Origin: Tidjanibacter sp.
Lineage (GTDB): Bacteria > Bacteroidota > Bacteroidia > Bacteroidales > Rikenellaceae
Assembly (NCBI GenBank): GCA_017630115.1
Contig: JAGBVY010000004.1
Span: 1-14,845 of the forward strand
Direction of reading: 5' to 3'
DNA: 14,845 nt
Shown here: in pieces, positions 1 to 7,308 of the stretch
Layout: every line of letters starts with the position of its first letter
Numbering within the stretch: the stretch's first letter is position 1
Notes under the pieces: model-generated
The model's database searches: none
Told to the model about the DNA's origin: nothing
The model's input: the letters and a program-made list of their open reading frames with translations, nothing else
Translations under genes and position numbers: made by a program

Positions 1-614
1 ATAAAGCTATAAGTATGGCTACCAAAGCCGTGCATATGGCGGAAGGAGTAGGGGATACCTCGTGGCGACATTGTGATAGTGACTTGGTGCAGAGCTTCGG
101 GGAGCAGAGTCCAGAAATCCCAGTTGCTGTTTGCCGAGCGCATACCCGTGCGAGGGTCGCGCTTAATGGCGTGGTTGAGGTCGGGAAATTTCAGCGGGTC
201 ACGCAGGAAGAATACGGGCGTGTTGTTGCCCACCAAATCCCAATTGCCGGTGTCGGTATAGAATTTCATTGCAAAGCCACGAATATCGCGCTCGGCATCG
301 GCTGCACCACGCTCGCCCGCCACGGTCGAGAAACGGACAAAGCAGTCGGTTTTTTTGCCCACCTCCGAGAAAATTGAGGCTCTGGTGTAGGCTGTGATGT
401 CGTGCGTAACGGTGAATGTGCCGTAGGCTCCCGAACCTTTGGCGTGCATACGCCTTTCGGGTATCACCTCACGGTCGAAGTGGGCCAACTTTTCGGTCAG
501 CCAAGGGTCTTGTAGGGTTACGGGGCCTCGTACGCCTGCTGTTTGTGTGTTCTGGTTGTCGGCAATGGGGCGGCCATTTTCAGCCGTTAGGTCTTTTTTG
601 TCGTTCAGTTTCAT
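1..614 (-). CDS. katA: Monofunctional haem catalase, N-terminal part (truncated by window edge)
   Basis: Catalase disproportionates hydrogen peroxide to water and oxygen in the cytoplasm. I translated the minus strand from the ATG at 612-614, which gives 204 complete codons before the window ends. The protein contains the family signature FDREVIPERRMHAKGSGAYG (46-65) with the distal catalytic His at about residue 57, the RFSTVAGERG stretch (94-103), and VGNNTPVFFLRDP (128-140), which carries the distal-pocket Asn. The final residues, around HMHGFGSHTYSF, also fit catalase. Small-subunit catalases run to roughly 480-500 residues, so more than half of the gene, including the proximal haem-ligand Tyr, lies outside the window. 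No close Bacteroidetes promoter match is convincing in the 100 bp upstream. Catalase in Bacteroides is known to be controlled by OxyR; nothing here shows that directly. Family assignment is very secure; the symbol is by convention. Confidence 0.96.
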   Translation of the reverse strand, partial: MKLNDKKDLTAENGRPIADNQNTQTAGVRGPVTLQDPWLTEKLAHFDREVIPERRMHAKGSGAYGTFTVTHDITAYTRASIFSEVGKKTDCFVRFSTVAGERGAADAERDIRGFAMKFYTDTGNWDLVGNNTPVFFLRDPLKFPDLNHAIKRDPRTGMRSANSNWDFWTLLPEALHQVTITMSPRGIPYSFRHMHGFGSHTYSF

Positions 615-715
615 AGCGGAAATTTGTAAATATCTATCATTATACTCCCAAAATTGTGCCACATTATTCCTGATTTTATGGTTGAGAGTTAAGCCCCAAA
701 CTGAGTGCTTAAATG

Positions 716-757
716 AAAAGTAGTGGGAAAAACAGATTCGTTTTTCCCACTACTTTT
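716..757 (-). terminator. Intrinsic terminator downstream of the glycosyltransferase gene
   Basis: A perfect 18-bp inverted repeat (716-733 with 740-757) encloses a 6-nt loop. The GC-containing heart of the stem is GTAGTGGGAAAAAC. Read on the minus strand it ends in TTTT and sits 38 bp after the stop codon of the glycosyltransferase, so it should end that transcript before the catalase gene. The stem is flanked by A/T runs on both sides and could work in either direction. Confidence 0.8.
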
Positions 758-794
758 TTGTTAGTTTGTGCTGACTGCTGATTTAGAATGACCG

Positions 795-1937
795 TTAGGC
801 TTTTGTTTGTTCTACGACGTTGAGGATTGTGTCGGCTGTGGCTTTCCACGAAAAGCGCACCCTTTGGCGCACAACCTCCTCACGCATACGGGCCAAATTT
901 TCAGGTTGCCACACCTCAGCTATCGCTTCGGCCACAGCGCGAGCATTGGGCTCTACAACCCTTCCTACCTCGCCGTCGGCCACCATCTCCCTGAGTCCGC
1001 CCACGTTGGTCACCACCATTGGCACACCAAAGGCATAGGCCACCTGAGTCACTCCACTCTGCGTGGCGCTCTTGTAGGGTAGGGCCACCATATCGGCTGC
1101 CGAGAACCACAGAGCCACATCCTCGTCGGGTACAAAGGCGTTGTGAAATACCACATCCTCAGCTAGTCCAAGCCTCTCAATCATAGCCTTGTAGCGCTCG
1201 TCGTTGCCATAGACCTCGCCCACAACGAGCAGTTTTCTCTGTGCGGTGCGTTGCTCCGATTTTAGCAGCGCCCACGCTTCGAGCAGTGTGTCGAGCCCCT
1301 TGTAATCTCTGATGTAACCAAAGAACATCGCATACCTTGTCTGCTCACTCAGCCCCAAGCGTTGGCAAGCCTCGCTACGCTCAATCGCCGAGCCGTAGTT
1401 GTCGAAGAGGGGGTGGGGTGAGAAGAGCGAAGGTTTCGTTTGGGTGTAGGTTCTTAGGTCATTCAGTACCGCCTCCGACATATGCACAAAGCCGTCACAC
1501 GAGCCAATGAAGTATCTGTTCAGAGCCCTGTCGTAGAAGTGGGGCTCGTGGGGGGTGATGTTGTCAAGATGTACCACCACTTTGGTTTTGCCGTTTTGGC
1601 GAGCCAAACGACATATTGTGCCGAAGCAGGGAGCCATAAGTGGGGTCCAGTATTTGAGTACTACCACGTCGGGGGCCTCACGCCTCAGTGCTCGACCCAC
1701 ACGCCACCACGAAAGGGGGTTGATGGTGCTTACCTCACGGCTAATCCTCAGGTCGGAGGGTGCCTGGCCTGTTCTGAATTGGCTTTTGCCGGGGAAGAGC
1801 AGACGAGGGTATTGGAGAGTGAAAGTCTTGATTTCCACCTCCTCACCACGCTTAGAGAACTCTCTGGCGAGGCTCTCTATTATGGTTGCTAATCCGCCAC
1901 GATAGGGATAGGCTGGGCCAATAAAACAGATTTTCAT
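795..1937 (-). CDS. Glycosyltransferase family 4 (GT-B fold)
   Basis: This 380-aa protein has the two-Rossmann-domain layout of GT4 retaining glycosyltransferases, which move a sugar from a nucleotide-sugar donor to an envelope glycan or lipid acceptor. Visible features are the N-terminal glycine-rich strand-loop CFIGPAYPYRGGLATI (4-19), HLDNITPHE (123-131) in the acceptor domain, the domain-2 entry FFGYIRDYKGLDTLLEA (205-221), and the donor-site region LPYKSATQSGVTQVAYAFGV (286-305) followed by TNVGGLREMV (310-319). The classical EX7E pair is replaced in that last region, as in a sub-group of GT4 enzymes with an ATQSG motif. There is no signal peptide or membrane segment, so it is likely cytoplasmic. 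It lies 219 bp downstream of the MsbA-like exporter on the same strand, with no clear terminator between, so cotranscription is possible. Donor and acceptor cannot be told from sequence. Confidence 0.9.
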   Translation of the reverse strand: MKICFIGPAYPYRGGLATIIESLAREFSKRGEEVEIKTFTLQYPRLLFPGKSQFRTGQAPSDLRISREVSTINPLSWWRVGRALRREAPDVVVLKYWTPLMAPCFGTICRLARQNGKTKVVVHLDNITPHEPHFYDRALNRYFIGSCDGFVHMSEAVLNDLRTYTQTKPSLFSPHPLFDNYGSAIERSEACQRLGLSEQTRYAMFFGYIRDYKGLDTLLEAWALLKSEQRTAQRKLLVVGEVYGNDERYKAMIERLGLAEDVVFHNAFVPDEDVALWFSAADMVALPYKSATQSGVTQVAYAFGVPMVVTNVGGLREMVADGEVGRVVEPNARAVAEAIAEVWQPENLARMREEVVRQRVRFSWKATADTILNVVEQTKA

Positions 1938-1950
1938 ATATTTCTTTTAG

Positions 1951-1971
1951 TCTAACGTCTAATGTCTAACG
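1951..1971. repeat. Heptamer tandem repeat (TCTAACG x3)
   Basis: Three consecutive 7-bp units, TCTAACG, TCTAATG and TCTAACG, lie 13 bp upstream of the glycosyltransferase start, directly against the left edge of palindromic element A. Related units occur at 2101-2114, 7038-7051 and, in the opposite orientation, 11527-11554. Confidence 0.75.
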
Positions 1972-2090
1972 AGCACGCCTTGTTGGTAAATTTTGCACCA
2001 AATTACGCAAGCGACATCCTCACTTACACCCCAGTAAGCTGCGGTGTCACTTTCTTATTTGGCACAAAATTTCCTCAACAAATCGCACTC
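1971..2090. repeat. Large imperfect palindrome, copy A of a dispersed structured element (core 1978-2082)
   Basis: Arms 1980-2005 and 2055-2081 are near-complementary. Both, read 5'->3' from the outside, resemble TTGTTGxGGTAAATTTTGxxC, and they are centred on about 2030. An inner hairpin CTTAC (2023-2027) / GTAAG (2034-2038) has a 6-nt loop. An intermediate pair is GACA (2013-2016) / TGTC (2045-2048). The segments TCCTCA and CTGCGG between the stems are shared with copy B at 14289-14416, as are TTTTGCACC and GCACAAAA in the arms. Pairing outside the arms weakens but continues to about 1971/2090. A T8 run follows on the plus strand. The element sits about 40-150 nt upstream of the glycosyltransferase start. 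Its identity is unknown to me. Confidence 0.75.
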
Positions 2091-2100
2091 TCTTTTTTTT

Positions 2101-2156
2101 GTCTAAGGTCTAAGGCAAAATAATTTTGAATTTTGAATTTTGCATTTTGAATTGCA
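2101..2156. repeat. 7-bp periodic array (GTCTAAG, then AATTTTG units)
   Basis: Two GTCTAAG units (2101-2114), a transitional heptamer (2115-2121), three AATTTTG units (2122-2142), CATTTTG (2143-2149) and a diverged unit run in one unbroken 7-bp register right up to the stop codon of the ABC exporter at 2157. The array lies on the right side of palindromic element A, while TCTAACG units lie on its left. Confidence 0.65.
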
Positions 2157-3995
2157 TTAGTTTACCTGTTGCAAGGCAACAAGTTTGGCGTAGAGGCCGC
2201 CATTGGCAATAAGCTCCGTGTGTGTGCCCTCCTCAACAATCTTGCCTTGCTCGATTACGATAATCTTGTCGGCATTTTTGATTGTGCTCAGTCGGTGGGC
2301 AATGATTACTGATGTGCGACCCGAAAGGAGCTTGTCGAGAGCCTCCTGCACAAGTTTCTCGCTCTCGGTGTCGAGTGCGCTGGTAGCCTCGTCGAGGATG
2401 AGAATTTCGGGATTCTTCAATATGGCTCGGGCAATGCTAAGTCGCTGGCGCTGACCACCTGAGAGTTTTGTTCCGCGCTCGCCGATGTTGGTCTGGTAGC
2501 CCTCGCTGCTCTCCATAATAAAGTCGTGGGCGTTGGCTATGCGGGCTGCACGCTCAATATCCTCAGCCGTTGCGGTGTCGTTGCCGAGGCGTATGTTGTT
2601 CTCTATTGTGTCGTTGAAGAGGATTGTTTCTTGCGACACAATACCCATAGCCTTGCGGAGCGAGGAGAGGTTGTAGGAGCGTATGCTATGGCCATCGATA
2701 AGGATGTCGCCAGCGGTAACATCGTAGAAACGAGGTATGAGGTCGGATGTGGTCGATTTGCCACCACCCGAAGGGCCTACCAATGCCACCGTTTGCCCCT
2801 TGCGTACGGTGAAGTTTATGTTGCTAAGTACTTGTTTGTCATCCTCATAGGAGAAAGTTACGTTGCGGAACTCAATACTCTCCTTAAACTCCGTAAGCTC
2901 TATGCCACCGTCGGCGGGAGAGGTGATGTTGCTCTTGGTGTCCAGCAACTCTAAAACACGACCACCGGCTGCAATACCTTGGTTGATATTGGCAAAAGCG
3001 TCGGTAAAGGAGCGCATTGGGCGGGTTATCTGAGTGAAGATAGCAATGTAGGCAATAAAGCCACTACCATCGAGTGTGCTCTGACCTCCCAACACAAGCG
3101 CACCACCAAAGATGAGTAGGCCTGCCGCTGCGGCAATGCCCAGAAATTCGCTCATAGGCGAGGCCATCTGTTGGCGATACATCATTCGGCGCGATATGTC
3201 GGAGTACTTCTTGTTGATGGCCTTGAACTTACCGCGGAAGAAACCCTCGGCATTGTAGGCCTTGATGACCTTCACACCCGAGAGCGATTCGTCGAGTACG
3301 GAGGTTAGCTCACCGAAGTTCTGCTGTGCTTTCAGGGCGGGGTGGCGCAACTTCTTCACCACGCTACCGATGATAAGTGCAATAAGTGGTAGGTAGATAA
3401 TCGAGAAGAGCGATAGCTGCCACGAGATGCTCACCATAGCCACAATGTAGCCAATGATGAGGAAAGGCTCACGAAAGACCACTTGCAAAGTATTGACAAT
3501 ACAAAACCTAACGGTCTGCACATCGGAGGTGATGCGCGACATCATATCTCCCTTGCGAGCCGACGAGAAGAACGAGAGGTTGAGCCCCATAACATTGTCG
3601 AAGACCTGATTGCGTATGGTTTGCAGGGTGTTGATACGCAGATTCTCCACAGTGCGTTGGCCCAAGTAGCGGAAGACGTTGCTCAGTAGGGCCGAGATGG
3701 TGATGAAGGCTGCCAGTATTACGAGGATATTCATTGTGTTGTACTCTGAGCCGTAGAGCTTAAAGAGCCAGTAGTTCAGAAGCTCCGTCAGGTAGTCGAT
3801 ACTCACTCGGAAGGTGGGCGCTACCGTCACAGCCTCCATCATTGCGCTCTGGTCGAAGAGTGTACGCAATAGTGGGATAATCATCACAAAGTTGAATGTG
3901 TTGAATATGGCGTAGAAGAGCGTATAGAAGAAGTAGGGTATTGCGTAGCGGCCAAGCGGACGCGCAAAAGAGAGCAATCTCCAATAGGTTTTCAT
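2157..3995 (-). CDS. ABC exporter, fused permease/ATPase half-transporter (MsbA-like)
   Basis: This 612-aa inner-membrane protein works as a homodimer and uses ATP to export lipid or another hydrophobic cargo. The membrane domain (about 1-340) has hydrophobic segments near 19-43, 88-111, 172-212 (two helices) and 284-325 (two helices). The ATPase domain (about 372-612) is complete: Walker A GPSGGGKST (407-415), Q-loop Gln455, signature LSGGQ (511-515), Walker B ILILDE (531-536), D-loop SALD (539-542) and switch His567. Every catalytic residue is present, so it should be active. Domain order and length match MsbA/lipid-A-exporter-like proteins, but close relatives carry drugs or peptides, so I give no symbol. 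It is transcribed from a promoter that overlaps that of trpS, and the GT4 glycosyltransferase lies downstream on the same strand, which fits, but does not prove, an envelope-lipid role. Confidence 0.93.
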   Translation of the reverse strand: MKTYWRLLSFARPLGRYAIPYFFYTLFYAIFNTFNFVMIIPLLRTLFDQSAMMEAVTVAPTFRVSIDYLTELLNYWLFKLYGSEYNTMNILVILAAFITISALLSNVFRYLGQRTVENLRINTLQTIRNQVFDNVMGLNLSFFSSARKGDMMSRITSDVQTVRFCIVNTLQVVFREPFLIIGYIVAMVSISWQLSLFSIIYLPLIALIIGSVVKKLRHPALKAQQNFGELTSVLDESLSGVKVIKAYNAEGFFRGKFKAINKKYSDISRRMMYRQQMASPMSEFLGIAAAAGLLIFGGALVLGGQSTLDGSGFIAYIAIFTQITRPMRSFTDAFANINQGIAAGGRVLELLDTKSNITSPADGGIELTEFKESIEFRNVTFSYEDDKQVLSNINFTVRKGQTVALVGPSGGGKSTTSDLIPRFYDVTAGDILIDGHSIRSYNLSSLRKAMGIVSQETILFNDTIENNIRLGNDTATAEDIERAARIANAHDFIMESSEGYQTNIGERGTKLSGGQRQRLSIARAILKNPEILILDEATSALDTESEKLVQEALDKLLSGRTSVIIAHRLSTIKNADKIIVIEQGKIVEEGTHTELIANGGLYAKLVALQQVN

Positions 3996-4052
3996 ACTTA
4001 TATTTTATCCTGAATGATTCGATTATACTTATATTTTCATCTAAAATCTATG

Positions 4053-4085
4053 CAAAAGTACGCAAATAATTGTGTTTATGGCAAA
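4053..4085 (-). promoter_or_regulatory. Bacteroidetes-type promoter of the ABC exporter
   Basis: On the minus strand, TTTG (4082-4085) and TACTTTTG (4053-4060) are separated by 21 nt. This matches the Bacteroidetes primary-sigma consensus of TTTG near -33 and TAnnTTTG near -7. The predicted start of transcription is near 4046, giving a leader of about 50 nt. The upstream box falls inside the spacer of the oppositely directed trpS promoter. Confidence 0.7.
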
Positions 4086-4100
4086 GAAAGTGTAACTTTG
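4070..4100 (+). promoter_or_regulatory. trpS: Bacteroidetes-type promoter of trpS
   Basis: TTG (4070-4072), a 20-nt spacer and TAACTTTG (4093-4100) match the Bacteroidetes TTG / TAnnTTTG consensus. Transcription would begin near 4107, about 38 nt before the trpS ATG. The leader is A-rich and has no strong Shine-Dalgarno sequence, as is usual in this phylum. Confidence 0.72.
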
Positions 4101-4144
4101 TATGTTTGAAACAGAAAATTTAACCGAAATAACATAGAATAAAT

Positions 4145-5140
4145 ATGAAAAAACGTGTATTGAGTGGTATCCGTTCGACAGGACAACTTCATCTGGGCAA
4201 CTACTTCGGCGCCTTGCGTAACTTTGTCAAACTCCAAGAGGAGGCCGAGTGCTTCTTCTTCATTGCCGACTACCACTCCCTTACTACCCATCCCGACCCA
4301 ACCATCCTCCACGGCAACGTGCGCAACATCCTCTCGGAGTACTTGGCCGCAGGTATCGACCCCGAGAAGGCTACAATCTATGTGCAGAGCGATGTGCCCG
4401 AGGTGGCTGAGTTGTCGTTGCTACTTGGTATGCACGCCTATGTTGGTGAGTTGGAGCGTACTGCCTCATTCAAGGATAAGGTGCGTAAGAATCCCAACAA
4501 TGTAAACATCGGTCTGCTGAACTACCCCGTGCTTATGGCCTCCGACATCCTGCTCCATAGGGCCGACTATGTGCCTGTGGGTAAGGATCAAGAGCAACAT
4601 TTGGAGATGACGCGCCACTTAGCACGTCGATTCAATCAGCTCTACAAGACCGATTTCTTCAACGAAAACGTTGCTGCCTACAACTTTGGCAATGCTCTGG
4701 TGAAGATTCCCGGATTGGATGGCACAGGCAAGATGGGCAAGAGCGAGGGTAATGGTATCTACCTCTCCGATCCCGACAATGTAATCCGCAAGAAGGTGAT
4801 GAAGGCTGTGACCGATAGTGGCCCAACCGAGCCCAACTCGCCCATTTCGGAGCCCATACAGAACATCTTTACCATTATGGAGTCGGTATCTACCCCCGAT
4901 ACGATTGCCTATTTCAAGGAGAAATATGCTTCGTGCGAGATTCGTTATGGCGATTTGAAAAAACAGCTTGCCGAGGATATCATTGCAGCCGTTGCTCCCA
5001 TTCGTGAGCGCATTGAGGATATCCGTGCCAATGACAAATATCTCCACGAGGTGACCACTCTGGGTGCTGAGAAGGCTCGCGAGAGTGCTCGCAAGACCCT
5101 CGATGAGGTACGTCGTATTATGGGTATCTACCATTTTTAG
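4145..5140 (+). CDS. trpS: Tryptophanyl-tRNA synthetase
   Basis: This class Ic synthetase charges tRNA-Trp with tryptophan in the cytoplasm using ATP, and acts as a homodimer. The 331-aa length is typical of the bacterial enzyme. The ATP-binding HIGH-type motif is HLGN (16-19), preceded by the family opening SGIRSTGQL (7-15). The KMSKS-type loop is KMGKS (196-200), within IPGLDGTGKMGKSEGN. VPVGKDQ (143-149) and the Asp of LMASDIL (130-136) fit the tryptophan/adenylate pocket. The start is supported by the promoter 44 bp upstream and by the family's usual short N terminus. The ClC gene follows after 49 bp with no obvious terminator, so the two may share a transcript. No attenuator or leader peptide is visible in the short 5' region. 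Confidence 0.97.
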   Translation: MKKRVLSGIRSTGQLHLGNYFGALRNFVKLQEEAECFFFIADYHSLTTHPDPTILHGNVRNILSEYLAAGIDPEKATIYVQSDVPEVAELSLLLGMHAYVGELERTASFKDKVRKNPNNVNIGLLNYPVLMASDILLHRADYVPVGKDQEQHLEMTRHLARRFNQLYKTDFFNENVAAYNFGNALVKIPGLDGTGKMGKSEGNGIYLSDPDNVIRKKVMKAVTDSGPTEPNSPISEPIQNIFTIMESVSTPDTIAYFKEKYASCEIRYGDLKKQLAEDIIAAVAPIRERIEDIRANDKYLHEVTTLGAEKARESARKTLDEVRRIMGIYHF

Positions 5141-5189
5141 CAAACCGCTTTTGGCCATTTGGCTCTAAGCCCCAATCAAATAGCAGACA

Positions 5190-6992
5190 ATGAATAGCAT
5201 CAACCCCGAGCGTATGACCCTGCCCGAGCGATTGCTCTTGTGGCTCAATGTGCAAGCCCGCAGGCTCAATACTCGCCAACTCACATTTATCCTCGCCATC
5301 ATCATTGGATTGGTGGCCGGAGGAGTCACTTGTATTTTCGAGTGGCTGCTGGGGCTTATCAAGGGTGGGCTTACGAGTTGGTTCCCCAAGGAGGAGGTGG
5401 GGTGGCTCTACCTGCTCTACCCAATGTTGGGTATCATCTTGGCAAGCCTCTTTGTGAAACTTATTGTCAAGGACGACATCTCGGAGGGTGTTACAAAGGT
5501 GCTCAAAGCTATGAGTACATCCTCGTCACAGATTAAGCCTCACAACTGCTACTCGTCGGTTGTGGGTGGCGCTCTGACCATAGGCTTTGGTGGTTCGGTA
5601 GGTCCTGAGGCACCAATCGTACTCACTGGTGCAGCCATAGGCTCCAACATTGGCCGACTTATGAGGCTCAACTACCGCAATATGACCCTTATGTTGGCTT
5701 GCGGTGTTGCGGCGGCCCTGTCGGCCATCTTCAAGGCCCCCATTACGGGCGTGATTTTCGTTATGGAGATTCTGCTGCTGGATATGAGTATGACGGCCAT
5801 CATCCCTCTGATTATCTCCTCGGTGACGGCCGTGACGCTCACATTCTTCGTAAGGGGTTTTGAGCCTATGCTCTCGGCCAGCACCATTGGTGACTTGTCC
5901 TTTTCGCACATACCAATCTACACCCTTCTGGCGGTGCTGTGCGGACTGATGTGTTACTACTTTATGAACACCAACTTCCGCATCAAGACACTCATCGACC
6001 GCCTCTCGAAACCTTGGAAAAAGTGGCTTGTGGGTGGCCTTGCACTGGGTGTGATGATTATGCTTTTCCCTCCGCTCTATGGCGAGGGCTATGGCATCTT
6101 CCACCACTTTATGAGTGGCGATGTGAAGGCTGTGTTCGACAACTCGGGCTTCTATGACTTCCGCAACAACGAGTGGGTAATTGTGGGCTACTTGGTGGCT
6201 ATTATGTTTGTAAAGGTGGTGGCTATGGCTGTCACTAACGCCTCGGGTGGCGTGGGTGGTACCTTTGCTCCCTCGCTCTTTGTGGGTGCTTTTATGGGTG
6301 CTACGGTGGCTTTTGTGGCCAACACTTGGTTCGATGCCGACCTCTCTATTGCTGCCTTCTCGCTTGTGGGTATGGCCGGACTGATGAGTGGTGTGATGAA
6401 AGCACCGCTGACGGCAGTCTTCCTTATTGCCGAGATTTCCAGTGCCTACCAACTCTTTGTGCCACTGATGCTTGTCTCGTGCGTGTCGTATGTCATCAAC
6501 CGCTACTTAGAGCCCGATAGCATCTACACCAAGACCCTCCGCAAGAAGGGCCAGCTCCTGACGCACAACAAAGACCAAGCAGTGAGCGTGGTGCTCTCCA
6601 TTGGCGACCTTATAGAGACCAACATCCTCTCGGTGGGCGAGTACGACACCTTGGGCGATATGGTAGTTAGGGTCATTCCTCACACCACCCGCAACATCTT
6701 CCCTGTGCTCGATGGCGAGGGCAAGCTGATGGGCGTTGTGGAGTTCGATAGGTTGCGTAAGGATATGTTCGACCACAGCAAGTATCCCAACTCGGTGCAG
6801 CGCTATATGACCCCTCCTGCCGACGTCATCTTCGAGGGCGAGGCCGCATCGAGCGTGTTGGAGAAGTTCGAGAATACGGGTGCGTGGAATCTGCCCGTTG
6901 TTGATAACAGTAGGCGCTATATAGGTTTTGTAAGCAAGTCGCGTATTCTGACTGCTTATCGTGAGAAGTTGAAGGAGATGACGCAGGAGTAA
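5190..6992 (+). CDS. ClC-family chloride channel/transporter with two C-terminal CBS domains
   Basis: This 600-aa protein moves chloride across the inner membrane, either as a channel or as a Cl-/H+ exchanger. The ClC membrane core covers about residues 30-440. The gating glutamate is Glu140 in GGSVGPEAP (134-142, corresponding to GREGP in E. coli ClcA). The chloride-site motif is GGVGGTFAPSLFVGA (353-367). The inner proton-glutamate position after FVME (190-193) appears to be Ile194 rather than Glu, and the usual GSGIP motif is replaced by DISEGV (96-101). Two CBS domains follow, about 477-528 and 538-592, which in related proteins bind adenine nucleotides and regulate gating. It lies 49 bp behind trpS and ahead of a terminator at 7068-7102. 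Family assignment is secure; channel versus exchanger is open. Confidence 0.93.
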   Translation: MNSINPERMTLPERLLLWLNVQARRLNTRQLTFILAIIIGLVAGGVTCIFEWLLGLIKGGLTSWFPKEEVGWLYLLYPMLGIILASLFVKLIVKDDISEGVTKVLKAMSTSSSQIKPHNCYSSVVGGALTIGFGGSVGPEAPIVLTGAAIGSNIGRLMRLNYRNMTLMLACGVAAALSAIFKAPITGVIFVMEILLLDMSMTAIIPLIISSVTAVTLTFFVRGFEPMLSASTIGDLSFSHIPIYTLLAVLCGLMCYYFMNTNFRIKTLIDRLSKPWKKWLVGGLALGVMIMLFPPLYGEGYGIFHHFMSGDVKAVFDNSGFYDFRNNEWVIVGYLVAIMFVKVVAMAVTNASGGVGGTFAPSLFVGAFMGATVAFVANTWFDADLSIAAFSLVGMAGLMSGVMKAPLTAVFLIAEISSAYQLFVPLMLVSCVSYVINRYLEPDSIYTKTLRKKGQLLTHNKDQAVSVVLSIGDLIETNILSVGEYDTLGDMVVRVIPHTTRNIFPVLDGEGKLMGVVEFDRLRKDMFDHSKYPNSVQRYMTPPADVIFEGEAASSVLEKFENTGAWNLPVVDNSRRYIGFVSKSRILTAYREKLKEMTQE

Positions 6993-7023
6993 TCCCTCCG
7001 CAAATCACAGCCTATGACTGTGT

Positions 7024-7058
7024 GTCTGACGTCAAAAGTCTAACGTCTAACGACCTAA
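7024..7058. repeat. Heptamer array (GTCTAAC units)
   Basis: Five 7-bp units stay in register: GTCTGAC, GTCAAAA, GTCTAAC, GTCTAAC and GACCTAA. They lie between the end of the ClC gene and its terminator. The GTCTAAC unit is the same sequence family as the repeats at 1951-1971, 2101-2114 and 11527-11554. Confidence 0.7.
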
Positions 7059-7067
7059 GTCCAATAG

Positions 7068-7102
7068 AAAACGCGGGTATTAAAAAAGAAACCCGCGTTT
7101 TT
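7068..7102 (+). terminator. Intrinsic terminator after the ClC gene
   Basis: An 11-bp perfect stem AAAACGCGGGT (7068-7078) / ACCCGCGTTTT (7091-7101) has a 12-nt A-rich loop and ends in five T residues. It lies 76 bp after the ClC stop codon and should end the trpS-ClC transcript. Confidence 0.8.
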
Positions 7103-7107
7103 GGGGT

Positions 7108-7224
7108 GGAGGACTGGGAGAACTGAGAGAACTGAGAGGACTGGGAGGACTGGGAAGACCCAGTAAACCCAGTAAACCCAGTAAACCCAGTAAACTCATA
7201 GAACCCAGTGAACTCAGTGAATAG
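7108..7224. repeat. Thirteen-unit 9-bp tandem array with a mid-array motif switch
   Basis: Thirteen consecutive 9-bp units keep one register. The first five are GGAGGACTG variants (7108-7152). Unit six, GGAAGACCC, is a hybrid. The rest are AGTAAACCC variants (7162-7224), three of them identical. ACTGGG in the first half is the complement of CCCAGT in the second half, so the single strand could fold into several alternative hairpins. The minus-strand reading frame through the array is low-complexity and I do not regard it as a gene. Confidence 0.85.
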
Positions 7225-7241
7225 GCCATATAGCCCCTCTC

Positions 7242-7279
7242 CCTAAATTTCCTAAATTCCCTAACCTCCCTAACCTCCC
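7242..7279. repeat. Second 9-bp array (CCTAACCTC units)
   Basis: Four 9-bp units, CCTAAATTT, CCTAAATTC, CCTAACCTC and CCTAACCTC, follow the larger array after 17 bp and have the same period but a different sequence. Together the two arrays fill most of the gap between the ClC terminator and the next gene's promoter region. Confidence 0.75.
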
Positions 7280-7308
7280 ACAAAATTTTTTTTCGTCTTA
7301 GTGCAACG

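Noticed and set aside
15..377. A 120-aa plus-strand frame at the left edge
   Set aside because: The minus strand of the same bases encodes clear catalase sequence with conserved active-site motifs.
2090..2100. Element A plus the following T8 run as a plus-strand terminator
   Set aside because: No plus-strand gene ends nearby; both neighbours are transcribed leftward, so the T run is on the wrong side for them.
5526..6452. A 308-aa His/Arg-rich open frame opposite the ClC gene
   Set aside because: Antisense to a well-conserved membrane protein; its composition is that expected from reversed hydrophobic codons.
7080..7283. A 67-aa minus-strand reading frame with LLGLLGL and SPPSP runs
   Set aside because: It is the translation of the 9-bp arrays (three codons per unit) plus the terminator; low complexity, no start signal.
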